Positions 42,994-53,092 of a stretch of DNA of 64,000 nt are shown piece by piece (positions within the stretch are counted from its first letter, which is position 1; each line of letters begins with the position of its first letter). The stretch is from Candidatus Thiomargarita nelsonii (GTDB lineage Bacteria > Pseudomonadota > Gammaproteobacteria > Beggiatoales > Beggiatoaceae): assembly GCA_000785145.2 (NCBI GenBank), contig JSZA02000012.1, positions 1-64,000 on the forward strand, written 5' to 3'. The notes beneath the pieces are model-generated. The model was given only the letters and a program-made list of their open reading frames with translations, was not told where the DNA came from and searched no databases. The translations under genes and the position numbers were made by a program.

Positions 42994-43653
42994 CTACATA
43001 TAATCATCCAAAAGTGAAGAAAAGTAGTCTTTTATGTCCTCGCAAGTTTTATTAGAATCCCAGACATATTGTCTCTTTTCATAAACCGCCTTAGACATGA
43101 ACATAGGAATATTTCTCATTGTTGGAGCGACACAACAATTTTTAGGTTTATCGGCGATTTTTTCAAATTCGTCTAAAACAGCATCTTGTTTTACGCCTAA
43201 AGGAACAATAATCACTTGGGGAGAATAACTATTTTTCGTTTCAAGCATTGCTATGGTTGAAAGTGGGCGATACAAATTTCTTAAGGCTTTGTATTTTTGA
43301 GACGCATTAATCGGAATAAACACAAACCCAGGATCGTTTTGGGCAATGGTTTGAACCGTATTATATAACGGACTATCAATATCAAGAATGATGTTGTCAT
43401 ATGCCTCTAAATCGCCCTTACCCACTTTTTCTCGCTTCCTGTTTTCACGAATTGACAACCGATTATTAATCTTTTTGAACTCATTTTCTTTTGGAACACT
43501 CCCAGCATAAAATTGCCATGAATCTGCTTGATCATCACAATCTATCAACAACGTTCTGCTTAGTTGTGTGGTAAGTATTCCCGCAATATGAATAGCTAGG
43601 GTAGTTTTACCTACGCCCCCATTATTATGGGTACAAAGGATAATTCTAGGCAA
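42994..43653 (-). CDS. ParA/MinD-like ATPase (signature lysine replaced)
   Basis: 219 residues from TTG 43653, which has GGAGG four nt upstream and gives the normal ParA start MPRIILCTHNNGG; the longer frame to 43698 has no ribosome site. The deviant Walker A reads NNGGVGKTT, keeping the catalytic GKT but with Asn at the position of the signature lysine of ParA/MinD proteins. Walker A' is LLIDCDDQADS and Walker B NIILDIDSP. It is the first gene of a three-gene unit with the two nuclease-fold proteins. No parB gene or parS-like repeats were found, so it is probably not a chromosome-partition ATPase. Confidence 0.82.
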   Translation of the reverse strand: MPRIILCTHNNGGVGKTTLAIHIAGILTTQLSRTLLIDCDDQADSWQFYAGSVPKENEFKKINNRLSIRENRKREKVGKGDLEAYDNIILDIDSPLYNTVQTIAQNDPGFVFIPINASQKYKALRNLYRPLSTIAMLETKNSYSPQVIIVPLGVKQDAVLDEFEKIADKPKNCCVAPTMRNIPMFMSKAVYEKRQYVWDSNKTCEDIKDYFSSLLDDYM

Positions 43654-43777
43654 TTTTCCTCCAAATGGTGAGGTGATAAGTCTTGAATCATAACACAACG
43701 GCTCTATTAGAGCAAGCTAAAGCATGTTTTGTTAGGAGCCCTAAATTTCTTTTAAATCTTGGACTCCCAAATTGCTA

Positions 43778-44332
43778 TCACTTTTCCCTGAGCAAAATCG
43801 GCACCGCCGCCCGCAAGTAAACGATCATCGACCACAAAGTTAATATCGCTGCAACATACAACAACACGAATCCTATTTCATAAATAGGCAAACCTAACAG
43901 CGGTTCCCCATACAGTAACATTAACAAAGCCGTCATTTGAGCCGTCGTTTTCACCTTGCCAATCATTGACACAGCTACTTTAGTCCGTTGTCCAATCTCC
44001 GCCATCCATTCGCGCAATGCAGAAATCGTAATTTCTCGCCCAATAATGATTGCTGCCGGGATTGCCAGCCATGGGTTAGGATGGATTTGTACCAAAAATA
44101 CCAAGACAACCGCGACAATCAATTTATCGGCAACCGGATCTAAAAATGCGCCAAACGCTGACGTTTGATGCCAACGTCTTGCCAAATATCCATCAAACCA
44201 ATCGGTAATCGCAGCGAGGGCAAAAACGAAAGTGCTTAATACATTCGCCCAAGCCCAAGGCAAATAAAACACGCCCACAAATACAGGAATTAATATTATT
44301 CTTAATAAAGTCAATAAATTAGGTATATTCAC
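43778..44332 (-). CDS. pgsA: CDP-diacylglycerol-glycerol-3-phosphate 3-phosphatidyltransferase
   Basis: 184 residues. It makes phosphatidylglycerol phosphate in the inner membrane. The CDP-alcohol phosphatidyltransferase motif is complete (DGYLARRW, then G and DPVADK, about residues 43-69). Four hydrophobic segments are visible and the length matches E. coli PgsA (182 aa). The start overlaps the uvrC stop by 4 nt; uvrC-pgsA is a common gammaproteobacterial pair. Confidence 0.96.
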   Translation of the reverse strand: MNIPNLLTLLRIILIPVFVGVFYLPWAWANVLSTFVFALAAITDWFDGYLARRWHQTSAFGAFLDPVADKLIVAVVLVFLVQIHPNPWLAIPAAIIIGREITISALREWMAEIGQRTKVAVSMIGKVKTTAQMTALLMLLYGEPLLGLPIYEIGFVLLYVAAILTLWSMIVYLRAAVPILLREK

Positions 44333-46101
44333 ACGCTTTTAAGAAATTCGTAAATTTTTGGTGCTAATTGTTGATCAATGCCGGGCACAGCAATTAAATC
44401 GTCCACGCCCGCTCGTAAGACACCTTGCATTCCGCCAAAATGATTGAGTAAATCTCGTCGCCGTTTAGGACCAATCCCTTCAATTTCTTCCAAAATGGAA
44501 GTGCGCCGCCTTTTTGCACGCCGCCTTCGATGAGCTGTGATAGCAAAACGGTGCGCTTCATCTCGTATTTGTTGGATAAGCAGCAGTGCCGCTGAATCTT
44601 TGGGCAATCTAAAGGCTGTATCAGCTAAAATCAAAGTTTCTAAGCCCGGTTGACGACCTTTGGCTATACCAATGATGCCTATATGGGTTAATTTTAATTC
44701 ACTGAGTACACTTTCCGCTACCTTAACTTGTCCAAGCCCTCCATCAACAAAGAGTATATCAGGAAATTGTGTCTCTAAATGACTATAACGCCGTCTCAAA
44801 GCCTGTTCCATCGCGGCATAATCATCACCTGGGGTAATATTTTCAATATTAAAACGGCGATAATCTCTGTGGCGTGGTCCTTCAGCGTCAAACACAACAC
44901 AAGATGCCACTGTCGCTTCGCCTTGGGTATGGCTAATATCAAAACATTCCATGCGCTGGGGTAAGCTTTCTAAATTGAGGGCAAGACGTAAGGCAGCCAA
45001 ACGCTCACCATATTGACTCGGTTGGCGTTGTGCAAGACTGGTACGCGCATTTTCGAGTGCCATTTCCACCCACCGCGCCCGTATGCCCCGTACTCGTGAA
45101 TGGATATGTACTTGTTGTCCACGCTGCTGGCTAATCACTTCGCTGAGCATCGCTATCTCTTCAATGTCTTGATTTAAAATAATTTCATTGGGAATATCCC
45201 GATCAGGTGCTAAATAATATTGAGGTAAAAAGGCAAGTAATAAGTTTTGAGGCGTTTGAGGGTGCTGAGAAAAAAAAGCTCGGCTTCCCATTTGTCGCCC
45301 ATCACGTATCGTTAATAGCTGTACACATTGGCTGACTGCTGCAATAATGTCAATATTACCTTTGTCAATACTGACATATTGATGTGCTTGTATTTTTCTG
45401 ATAGCTCGAATTTGATCACGAAACTTTGCCGCCTTTTCATACGCTAATTTTTCTTTAGCCGCATTCATTTTTTCGACTAAAGTTGTCATCACTGCCTGAT
45501 TTTTTCCCTGTAAAAATAGTACAGCATGTTGCACATCTTCTTGATAACTGGCTTCATCAATGAATCCGACACAGGGGGCAGTGCAGCGTTTAATTTGATA
45601 TTGTAAACATGGGCGCGAGCGGTGACGAAAAACACTTTCTTCACATTGACGAATCAGAAATAATGTTTGTAACAAATGTAAAGTTTTATGCACGGCGCGG
45701 CTGTCTGGATAAGGACCAAAATAACGCCCTTTTTGCTTACCACGACGACGACGATACAAAGTTAAACGAGGGAATGGGTGATCAGATAAGTATATATAAG
45801 GATAACTTTTGTCGTCGCGGAATAAAATATTATAACGAGGCTGATGATATTTTATCAGGGTATTTTCGAGAATCAGGGCTTCATTTTCGGTATGCGTAAC
45901 AGTGATTTCAATTTTGGCAATCTGGGCGACTAAAGCGCGGGTTTTAGGGGCTTGTGTTGTTTGCGTAAAATAACTGGCAAGCCGTTTTTTGAGATTGCGG
46001 GCTTTGCCCACGTACAAAACGGTGCCAGTATTATTTAACATACAATAGACGCCCGGCTTATGAGTCAAAGTCGCCAGAAAGTCTTTTGGATTAAAATTCA
46101 A
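44329..46101 (-). CDS. uvrC: UvrABC system protein C (excinuclease subunit)
   Basis: 590 residues, slightly short of E. coli UvrC (610). It cuts DNA on both sides of a lesion recognised by UvrAB. The N-terminal GIY-YIG nuclease (KPGVYCMLNNTGTVLYVGKA, residues 15-34), a central UVR coiled pair, the RNase H-like 5' nuclease domain (about 370-510, DISHTQGEATVAS, FVDGGLGQ) and C-terminal helix-hairpin-helix repeats (EIEGIGPKRRRDLLNHFGG) are all present. Confidence 0.97.
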   Translation of the reverse strand: MNFNPKDFLATLTHKPGVYCMLNNTGTVLYVGKARNLKKRLASYFTQTTQAPKTRALVAQIAKIEITVTHTENEALILENTLIKYHQPRYNILFRDDKSYPYIYLSDHPFPRLTLYRRRRGKQKGRYFGPYPDSRAVHKTLHLLQTLFLIRQCEESVFRHRSRPCLQYQIKRCTAPCVGFIDEASYQEDVQHAVLFLQGKNQAVMTTLVEKMNAAKEKLAYEKAAKFRDQIRAIRKIQAHQYVSIDKGNIDIIAAVSQCVQLLTIRDGRQMGSRAFFSQHPQTPQNLLLAFLPQYYLAPDRDIPNEIILNQDIEEIAMLSEVISQQRGQQVHIHSRVRGIRARWVEMALENARTSLAQRQPSQYGERLAALRLALNLESLPQRMECFDISHTQGEATVASCVVFDAEGPRHRDYRRFNIENITPGDDYAAMEQALRRRYSHLETQFPDILFVDGGLGQVKVAESVLSELKLTHIGIIGIAKGRQPGLETLILADTAFRLPKDSAALLLIQQIRDEAHRFAITAHRRRRAKRRRTSILEEIEGIGPKRRRDLLNHFGGMQGVLRAGVDDLIAVPGIDQQLAPKIYEFLKSV

Positions 46102-46116
46102 TTTAAGCTTTCCAAA

Positions 46117-47526
46117 CTAAAGTTTGGACTCCTTTGGAAAATTTTGCTTGAGATAATTTTCTAATTCGTCAAGTAACTCAAGCTGTTGACTATCCAATGT
46201 ACCCTCAATCCTCAATTTATCAATCTCTGTCAGTGCATCCAAAGGAGTAGTACGCTTTTTATTTTTAATATCTCGCAAAGCTTCACCCTTGACACGCCGC
46301 ATATAATCCTCAAAATCTTTTGTCAACATAGTTGGCAAATTATCAGGATAATTTCGACAAAGTAAACGGCTCGCCAGTTGACGCATTTCAACATCCTGAA
46401 ACAGGTTGACAATTTCGACTTTTTGAGACGCAGTATGAAATCGACGACATAATGCTTGTTCTTGCCCCGACAAAAACTCTTTTTGATAAAGTGCCGCATC
46501 TATATCTAAATCAGGGATTTTGGGATAGCTGAATTCACGGTGATATTGGATAATCTTGTGAAAACGTTGCGTGTGAGACTGTAACCAATCCTTATTCTCC
46601 TCAACAATGGCTTGTCGTTCTTCGCCTAAATATTCCCAATAACGCGGTTCGGGCGGTAATACAATATTAGGTTCACCATATTTTTTGCGAATAATCCAAG
46701 TCTTTTCTGGAGTCGTCTCACGCAAATCGGCGCGATCAAGGCGCAACCAAATGCTTTGATTTTTATAAGGTATTGAATGACCAATTAAAAGCACTGGCAC
46801 TTGATATTGATTTTCTGCTCCATATTCATTGCTGATCATCAAAGCAATGCGATTACTACAGGCAATACTATGAAAAGAAACGGGTATTTTATTAATACGC
46901 TTCATATCCGTTTCTTTATTAAAAAAGCCATCCAAATACTGCCACATTTTGGGCTCTTTCAAAAAAAATTGTCGTGCCAATTCAAGGCTCGCTTCAACAT
47001 CAATCATGGCATTATGCGCTTGCCCAGTCGCCAATTGATTAGCGGCATTGAGATGCTCTAGTCGCATCGTTGGCTTACCATCAATTTCAGACCAATTTAA
47101 AACCTCCTTTTTATATAAAAAAAACATAATAGTGATGGGGAGTAAATCTACACGACGACAAGCGTTTTTATATTGATGAGAATAAGGCGGGAGCAGATTG
47201 CGATGAAAACAAAAGCGTAGAAATTCGTCATCAAAAGTTGAGGAATTATAACCCAGACTAATAGTACCCTCTTGATTTATAAGACGATGTATCTGCGAAA
47301 TCGCTTCAAACTCGCACACGCCCTGCATTGACTGTTCAATAGAAATACGATGCGTTATTGTCGCTTCAGGCGACGGGATCACATCGGGGCGCAATTTAAC
47401 GAGAATTTCATGCCGTTCAATTTCATTCAACGCTAAATCGGTGCGAATGGCGGCAAATTGCAACACTTGATCAAAAGCGGTGTTCAATCCTGTGGTTTCT
47501 AAATCGTAAAAAAGATATGTGTTCAT
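46117..47526 (-). CDS. sbcB: Exodeoxyribonuclease I
   Basis: 469 residues from ATG 47526 (E. coli Exo I has 475). It is a 3'-5' single-strand DNA exonuclease used in repair and recombination. The DEDDh core begins MNTYLFYDLETTGLN with the catalytic DxE; GYNSSTFDDEFLRF and AHNAMIDVEASL carry the later acidic residues. The SH3-like and helical Exo I domains follow. The frame is open 55 codons further upstream, but that part is repeat DNA with no homology to the family, so I reject the longer start. Confidence 0.95.
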   Translation of the reverse strand: MNTYLFYDLETTGLNTAFDQVLQFAAIRTDLALNEIERHEILVKLRPDVIPSPEATITHRISIEQSMQGVCEFEAISQIHRLINQEGTISLGYNSSTFDDEFLRFCFHRNLLPPYSHQYKNACRRVDLLPITIMFFLYKKEVLNWSEIDGKPTMRLEHLNAANQLATGQAHNAMIDVEASLELARQFFLKEPKMWQYLDGFFNKETDMKRINKIPVSFHSIACSNRIALMISNEYGAENQYQVPVLLIGHSIPYKNQSIWLRLDRADLRETTPEKTWIIRKKYGEPNIVLPPEPRYWEYLGEERQAIVEENKDWLQSHTQRFHKIIQYHREFSYPKIPDLDIDAALYQKEFLSGQEQALCRRFHTASQKVEIVNLFQDVEMRQLASRLLCRNYPDNLPTMLTKDFEDYMRRVKGEALRDIKNKKRTTPLDALTEIDKLRIEGTLDSQQLELLDELENYLKQNFPKESKL

Positions 47527-47542
47527 AGTGTTTAAGTAGGAC

Positions 47543-47562
47543 GTCCAAAATAAATTTTGGAC
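47543..47562. repeat. Short palindrome GTCCAAAATAAATTTTGGAC
   Basis: It sits just upstream of sbcB, followed by TCC. It shares the GGAGTCCAA core with the 60-nt palindromes at 2, 96 and 23276 and with the short forms at 39234 and 54631. Confidence 0.7.
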
Positions 47563-47590
47563 TCCTAGTATATAAGTTTTGATGGGTAAT

Positions 47591-47649
47591 GTAGGGTGCG
47601 TCCTACGCACGCACCTTTTGAGCGTCAGGGTGCGTAGGACGCACCCTAC
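47591..47649. repeat. GTAGGGTGCGTCCTACGCA hairpin element
   Basis: Arms of 19 nt (47591-47609 and 47631-47649) are perfect complements around 21 nt. It lies between sbcB and murU. GTAGGGTGGG-type arms also occur at 63617-63716. It is a non-coding intergenic palindrome. Confidence 0.85.
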
Positions 47650-47687
47650 AACACTCATCAAAACAACCTTGACGATATAGTAGGAGT

Positions 47688-47703
47688 TCAAGATTTATCT
47701 TGA
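47688..47703. repeat. Short palindrome TCAAGATTTATCTTGA
   Basis: Degenerate member of the TCCAAGATTTATCTTGGA family, 8 nt beyond the murU stop codon. Confidence 0.6.
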
Positions 47704-47711
47704 GCAAAAAA

Positions 47712-49377
<1,666 letters not shown>

Positions 49378-49474
49378 AATTGAAAATCCAAAATAAATAA
49401 AAAAAAATGTTGTTTCGGGAATGGAGCGTAGCGGATTTCCCGAAACCAAACCGTTGTTTAAACCATTTAATTGC

Positions 49475-49503
49475 TTGACACTCTAATAATACTTGAGCAT
49501 AAT
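49475..49503 (+). promoter_or_regulatory. Candidate sigma-70 promoter of rpoH
   Basis: TTGACA (49475-49480), 17 nt, CATAAT (49498-49503): a good sigma-70 promoter about 160 nt upstream of rpoH. A second TATAAT is at 49539-49544 without a clear -35. The resulting leader of about 150 nt is long enough for the translational thermosensing known for rpoH mRNA in enterics, but a specific structure was not established here. Confidence 0.5.
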
Positions 49504-49662
49504 ACTCATGTATTTATTTTCTGATATACTTATCTCTTTATAATATTGCAAGTCTGGATTATTTAAAGAAATCATAGCATTCATAAAATAAAATAAAGCA
49601 ATTTAACAACAAGAATGCTAAACTGATTAATACAATACTGAAAAACAGGGGAGAAAAAAAAT

Positions 49663-50526
49663 ATGTCATACGCGCTGACGTTAAATATGCAACTGGCAAT
49701 ACCGGGTGGGAGCATCGAAGGTTATGCCCAAGCGATTAAAGCTATTCCGATGCTCACACCAGAACAAGAACGCAAGTTAGCAGAACGTTTGCAGAGTGAC
49801 AATGATATTGAAGCGGCACGTAAACTGGTTATGTCACATCTGCGGTTTGTTATGCATATAGCATATAGCTATCGGGGATATGGTCTCCCACAATCAGATT
49901 TAATTCAAGAGGGCAATATTGGACTGATGAAAGCGGTAAAACGCTTTGACCCTACGGTCGGTGTGCGTTTGGTTTCGTTTGCAGTGCATTGGATACGTGC
50001 AGAAATCCATGAATATATTTTACGCAATTGGCGTATTGTTAAAGTGGCAACAACGAAATCTCAACGCAAATTGTTTTTTAATCTGCGTAGTGCAAAAAAG
50101 CGCTTGGGTTGGATGACTCAGGCTGAAATTGATAAAATCGCTAACGATTTAGGGGTACCCATCAAAGATGTGCGGGAAATGGAAAAGCGCTTAGGTACAC
50201 ATGATATCGCGTTTGATGCACCTACCGATGCGGATGAAGAAACAGAAATACTCTGCCCTGCGGGTTATTTGGAAGATAATCGTTATGATCCGAGTATCCT
50301 CGTAGAACGACAAAATTGGAAAGATCATGGGCAGGGGGAATTGTACAAGGCTTTGCGAAAACTTGATCCCCGTAGCCAAGATATTTTGCAAAAGCGTTGG
50401 TTGAGTGAAGAAAAAATGACCTTACAAAGATTAGCAGAACATTATAAGGTATCAGCGGAGCGGATTCGTCAGATTGAGAGCAACGCGATGAAAAAACTTA
50501 GAAAAAGTATTCTTTTATTTGCGTGA
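49663..50526 (+). CDS. rpoH: RNA polymerase sigma-32 factor (heat shock)
   Basis: 287 residues. Sigma regions 1.2, 2 ([18 protein letters not shown]), the diagnostic RpoH box [10 protein letters not shown] (about 145-154) and region 4 ([20 protein letters not shown]) are all present, and the length matches E. coli sigma-32 (284). GGGGAG lies 9 nt upstream of the ATG. It is transcribed alone, converging on the cell-wall cluster; in E. coli rpoH follows ftsYEX, which is absent here. Confidence 0.97.
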   Translation: MSYALTLNMQLAIPGGSIEGYAQAIKAIPMLTPEQERKLAERLQSDNDIEAARKLVMSHLRFVMHIAYSYRGYGLPQSDLIQEGNIGLMKAVKRFDPTVGVRLVSFAVHWIRAEIHEYILRNWRIVKVATTKSQRKLFFNLRSAKKRLGWMTQAEIDKIANDLGVPIKDVREMEKRLGTHDIAFDAPTDADEETEILCPAGYLEDNRYDPSILVERQNWKDHGQGELYKALRKLDPRSQDILQKRWLSEEKMTLQRLAEHYKVSAERIRQIESNAMKKLRKSILLFA

Positions 50527-50560
50527 ATCTAAGTATTTTCTCTCCCCCAATCCCCCGAAA

Positions 50561-50593
50561 AAAAATACGATTTCTTTAAGAAATAGTATTTTT
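50561..50593. terminator. Bidirectional terminator between rpoH and ybeD
   Basis: AAAATAC-ATTTCTT and AAGAAAT-GTATTTT form an imperfect hairpin with A run before and T run after, between two converging genes. It belongs to the same AT-stem family as 26729-26755. Confidence 0.65.
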
Positions 50594-50602
50594 AAGGAGG
50601 AA

Positions 50603-50866
50603 TTATAATACCATCACCACCCGCTCATGACCACTCAATTCTGTATATAAAGCATCCAATTGTATGCGACTTTGAGCAGTGATGGCGACTGTGACTGACA
50701 TATATTTGCCACCCTTGCTGCTACGTGTCGTCACCGCTCCTAAATCCTGACAATGACGGCGCACAATTTTTACAATTAAAACCTCAAAATCATCAGCGGA
50801 TTTTCCCATAACTTTAAGGGAAAATTCGCAAGGAAAATCAAATAAATCAATATCCTCATCATTCAT
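50603..50866 (-). CDS. ybeD: YbeD/DUF493 family protein
   Basis: 87 residues from ATG 50866, the size of E. coli YbeD. It has an ACT-like alpha/beta fold (FPCEFSLKVMGKSADDFEVL, RSSKGGKYMSVTVAITAQSR). The longer frame to 50965 lies wholly inside the aminotransferase gene and is rejected. The start overlaps the aminotransferase stop by 8 nt. In E. coli ybeD lies between dacA and lipB; here a D-amino acid aminotransferase gene is inserted, as in many other gammaproteobacteria. Confidence 0.92.
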   Translation of the reverse strand: MNDEDIDLFDFPCEFSLKVMGKSADDFEVLIVKIVRRHCQDLGAVTTRSSKGGKYMSVTVAITAQSRIQLDALYTELSGHERVVMVL

Positions 50867-51707
50867 GGGAATTTTTTCGTAATTTCTGTTTATAATCCTG
50901 ATAAATTTGCCAAACTTCTGTCCACACCGGGCCAGGTTTTCCCATTCCAACGGTTTTATCATCAAGCGTAATCACTGGCAAAATTTCACGGGTAGAACTC
51001 GTCAACCAAATTTCATCTGCTGAACGCAATTGAGCTTCCGATATTGAAGCTTCTCGACAGGGGAGTTGAGCACCAAGCATCGCCTCAAGCATTAAATCGC
51101 GGGTAATCCCCGGTAAAATAAATTGGCTTTTGGGTGGCGTGATAGCGATACCGTCATCAACGACAAATACGTTACTCGCCGCCCCTTCCATGACATAACC
51201 CTCACGAATTAATATTGTCTCAACCGCACCGACTTCAATCGCTTGCCGACGTAATAAGACGTTAGCGAGTAGATCGATTGATTTGATATCGCAGCGTTGC
51301 CAGCGGATGTCTGCACTGGTGATCGCTTTCACACCGCTAGAGGGAGGCGCTACTATCATCGGTTCACTCATGATCAAAACGGTCGGCACAACTTGCTCTG
51401 GAAAATTGTGATTACGTTTTGCGGGACCGCGTGTGACTTGTAAATAAACGCTCTGATCGCCCCCATTATTGCGAACAACGATGGTTTCCAAATTTTCAAT
51501 CCACGCTTGATGAGTTAATGGATTAGCTAATTTGATACTTTTTAGGCTATTGTTTAAACGCTGTAAATGTTCTTCCAGCCTAAAAAGGCGACCGGCATAA
51601 ACTGGGAGCACTTCATATACGCCGTCACCGAAAATAAAGCCTCGATCTAGAACGGGTACCCGCGCTTCAGAAAGAGGCAAAAATTCGCCATTGAGATAAA
51701 CGATCAT
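50859..51707 (-). CDS. dat: D-amino acid aminotransferase (class IV PLP enzyme)
   Basis: 282 residues. Class IV fold: MIVYLNGEFLPLSEARVPVL and RGFIFGDGVYEVLPVYAGRL at the N-terminus, the PLP lysine in CDIKSIDLLANVLLRRQAIE, then GYVMEGAASNVFVV. These fit D-alanine aminotransferases, which interconvert D-Ala and D-Glu for peptidoglycan, better than IlvE; exact substrate use is inference. The 4-nt overlap with dacA and position in the wall cluster support this. Confidence 0.88.
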   Translation of the reverse strand: MIVYLNGEFLPLSEARVPVLDRGFIFGDGVYEVLPVYAGRLFRLEEHLQRLNNSLKSIKLANPLTHQAWIENLETIVVRNNGGDQSVYLQVTRGPAKRNHNFPEQVVPTVLIMSEPMIVAPPSSGVKAITSADIRWQRCDIKSIDLLANVLLRRQAIEVGAVETILIREGYVMEGAASNVFVVDDGIAITPPKSQFILPGITRDLMLEAMLGAQLPCREASISEAQLRSADEIWLTSSTREILPVITLDDKTVGMGKPGPVWTEVWQIYQDYKQKLRKNSHE

Positions 51708-52855
51708 AGTTGTTTAACAAAAAAAAGTAAAATGGAATCTTTCAACCTATTCCAAAGATTACCCTCTTCAATGGAAGAGAGCGCAACAAGAGGACGTTCT
51801 AAAATCACTTTATCTTTATTATCTTTATCAGCGAAACTAATTTTTAATGTGCCGTAGGTTTCGCCAGCCACAAGGGGTGCCATAATGTGTTTATCAATGT
51901 ATAACTTTGCCTTCAAATTTTTATATTGACCTTTAGGCAAGGTGAGGTATAAGGGATTTTCTAGTCCGAGTTGCAGTTGCTCCTGATTGCCTTGCCATAC
52001 TCTTTCCGTATCAAGGACTTGGTGCGCTTTATATAGGAGGTGGGTTTCAAAGAAGTGAAAACCGTAGTTAAGCATTTCTTCGCTATCACTGTGCCGCTTT
52101 TTTTTGGTTTCAGCACCCACTACAACTGAAATCAAGCGCATTTTGCCACGCTTAGCAGAGGCGATCAGACAGTAACCGGCGGCCCTGGTGTAACCCGTTT
52201 TTATCCCATCCACGGTGGGATCGCGCCATAATAACCCATTACGATTGTGCTGTTTGATATTGTTATAAGTAAATTCAAGCACTGAATACCAATGATAATA
52301 CTCTGGAAAATCGAGTATCAGGGCTCGCGCTAATCGCACAAGATCATGGGCAGTGGTGATTGTTGGTTGTTCATTAGGGAGCCCCGTACTGTTTGTAAAA
52401 TGGCTATTGGTTAAGCCGAGGCGTTGAGCTTCTTGATTCATCAAAGCCACAAAAGCATCCTCTGTCCCCGCGACAAATTCGGCGAGGGCGACACTTGCAT
52501 CATTACCTGATTGAATAATCATGCCTTTGATTAAATCTTCTAGTGGGACACGCTTACCCACTTCGATATACATTTTTGAACCTTGCATACGCCATGCTTT
52601 TTCACTGATTAGAACAGTGTCAGTGAGTTTAATTTTACCCGCCTGAAGTTTCTTAAACACTAAATAGGCGGTCATCAATTTGGTCAGACTGGCAGGCTCA
52701 AGACGCTGATCCGCGTTTTGTTTCATGAGCACTTTTCCGCTGTAAAAATCTTGTAATATGTAAGCAGGAGCGGATAGCTCAGGGGGAGTCAAGTCAACTT
52801 GAGCTTGAGTGAGGATAGGCAGGCTAACGAGTAGTAAGATTCTTAATATTTTCAT
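51704..52855 (-). CDS. dacA: D-alanyl-D-alanine carboxypeptidase (PBP5/6 family)
   Basis: 383 residues. Signal peptide MKILRILLLVSLPILTQAQV, SxxK motif SLTKLM (catalytic Ser in PASLTK), SxN motif SGND and KTG motif KTGYTRA, then the PBP5 C-terminal beta domain and an amphipathic tail (NRLKDSILLFFVKQ) that would anchor it to the inner-membrane outer face. It trims pentapeptide side chains. Its start codon is directly preceded by four copies of TAACTGA, in the place where a ribosome site should be; no Shine-Dalgarno sequence is evident. Confidence 0.96.
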   Translation of the reverse strand: MKILRILLLVSLPILTQAQVDLTPPELSAPAYILQDFYSGKVLMKQNADQRLEPASLTKLMTAYLVFKKLQAGKIKLTDTVLISEKAWRMQGSKMYIEVGKRVPLEDLIKGMIIQSGNDASVALAEFVAGTEDAFVALMNQEAQRLGLTNSHFTNSTGLPNEQPTITTAHDLVRLARALILDFPEYYHWYSVLEFTYNNIKQHNRNGLLWRDPTVDGIKTGYTRAAGYCLIASAKRGKMRLISVVVGAETKKKRHSDSEEMLNYGFHFFETHLLYKAHQVLDTERVWQGNQEQLQLGLENPLYLTLPKGQYKNLKAKLYIDKHIMAPLVAGETYGTLKISFADKDNKDKVILERPLVALSSIEEGNLWNRLKDSILLFFVKQL

Positions 52856-52858
52856 GTT

Positions 52859-52886
52859 CAGTTATCAGTTATCAGTTATCAGTTAT
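52859..52886 (-). repeat. Four tandem TAACTGA heptamers upstream of dacA
   Basis: On the minus strand four consecutive heptamers (TAACTGA phase) end a few nt before the dacA ATG (52855). I recall TAACTGA tandem repeats as abundant, mostly intergenic elements in marine Beggiatoaceae genomes and proposed to affect expression. This supports the taxonomic call. Confidence 0.9.
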
Positions 52887-52900
52887 CAATAATTTCATTG

Positions 52901-53076
52901 TTTCGGGAATGAGGTACGATTTCCCGAAACTCAGTCGCCACAACGGTTTAGCTTCGCTTATTGCGTTGTTTCGGGAATGAGGTACGATTTCCCGAAACTC
53001 AGTCGCCACAACGATTTAGCTTCGCTTATTGCGTTGTTTCGGGAATGAGGTACGATTTCCCGAAACTCAGTCGCCA
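52901..53076. repeat. 68-bp tandem repeat with TTTCGGGAAT/ATTTCCCGAAA hairpin
   Basis: Units start at 52901, 52969 and 53037; each has the hairpin TTTCGGGAAT..ATTTCCCGAAA and then CTCAGTCGCCACAACG. Units differ by one base (GGTTTAG versus GATTTAG). The third is truncated. Single hairpin copies of the family occur near 49414-49444 and, as a fragment, at 3209. It lies between dacA and rlpA. Confidence 0.92.
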
Positions 53077-53092
53077 ATTGGCGAAGGTATTG

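Noticed and set aside
42994-43653. Chromosome partition (parA) locus near an origin
   Set aside because: No parB, no parS-like palindromes and no dnaA/gid genes nearby; the neighbours are nuclease-like proteins.
47527-47691. Longer N-terminus for exonuclease I
   Set aside because: The extra 55 codons are derived from the palindromic repeats at 47543-47649, and the family starts at MNTYLFYDLETTG.
52901-53076. CRISPR-like repeated pattern
   Set aside because: The intervals between the palindromes are themselves almost identical and only three units exist, so it is a plain tandem repeat. No cas gene is present.
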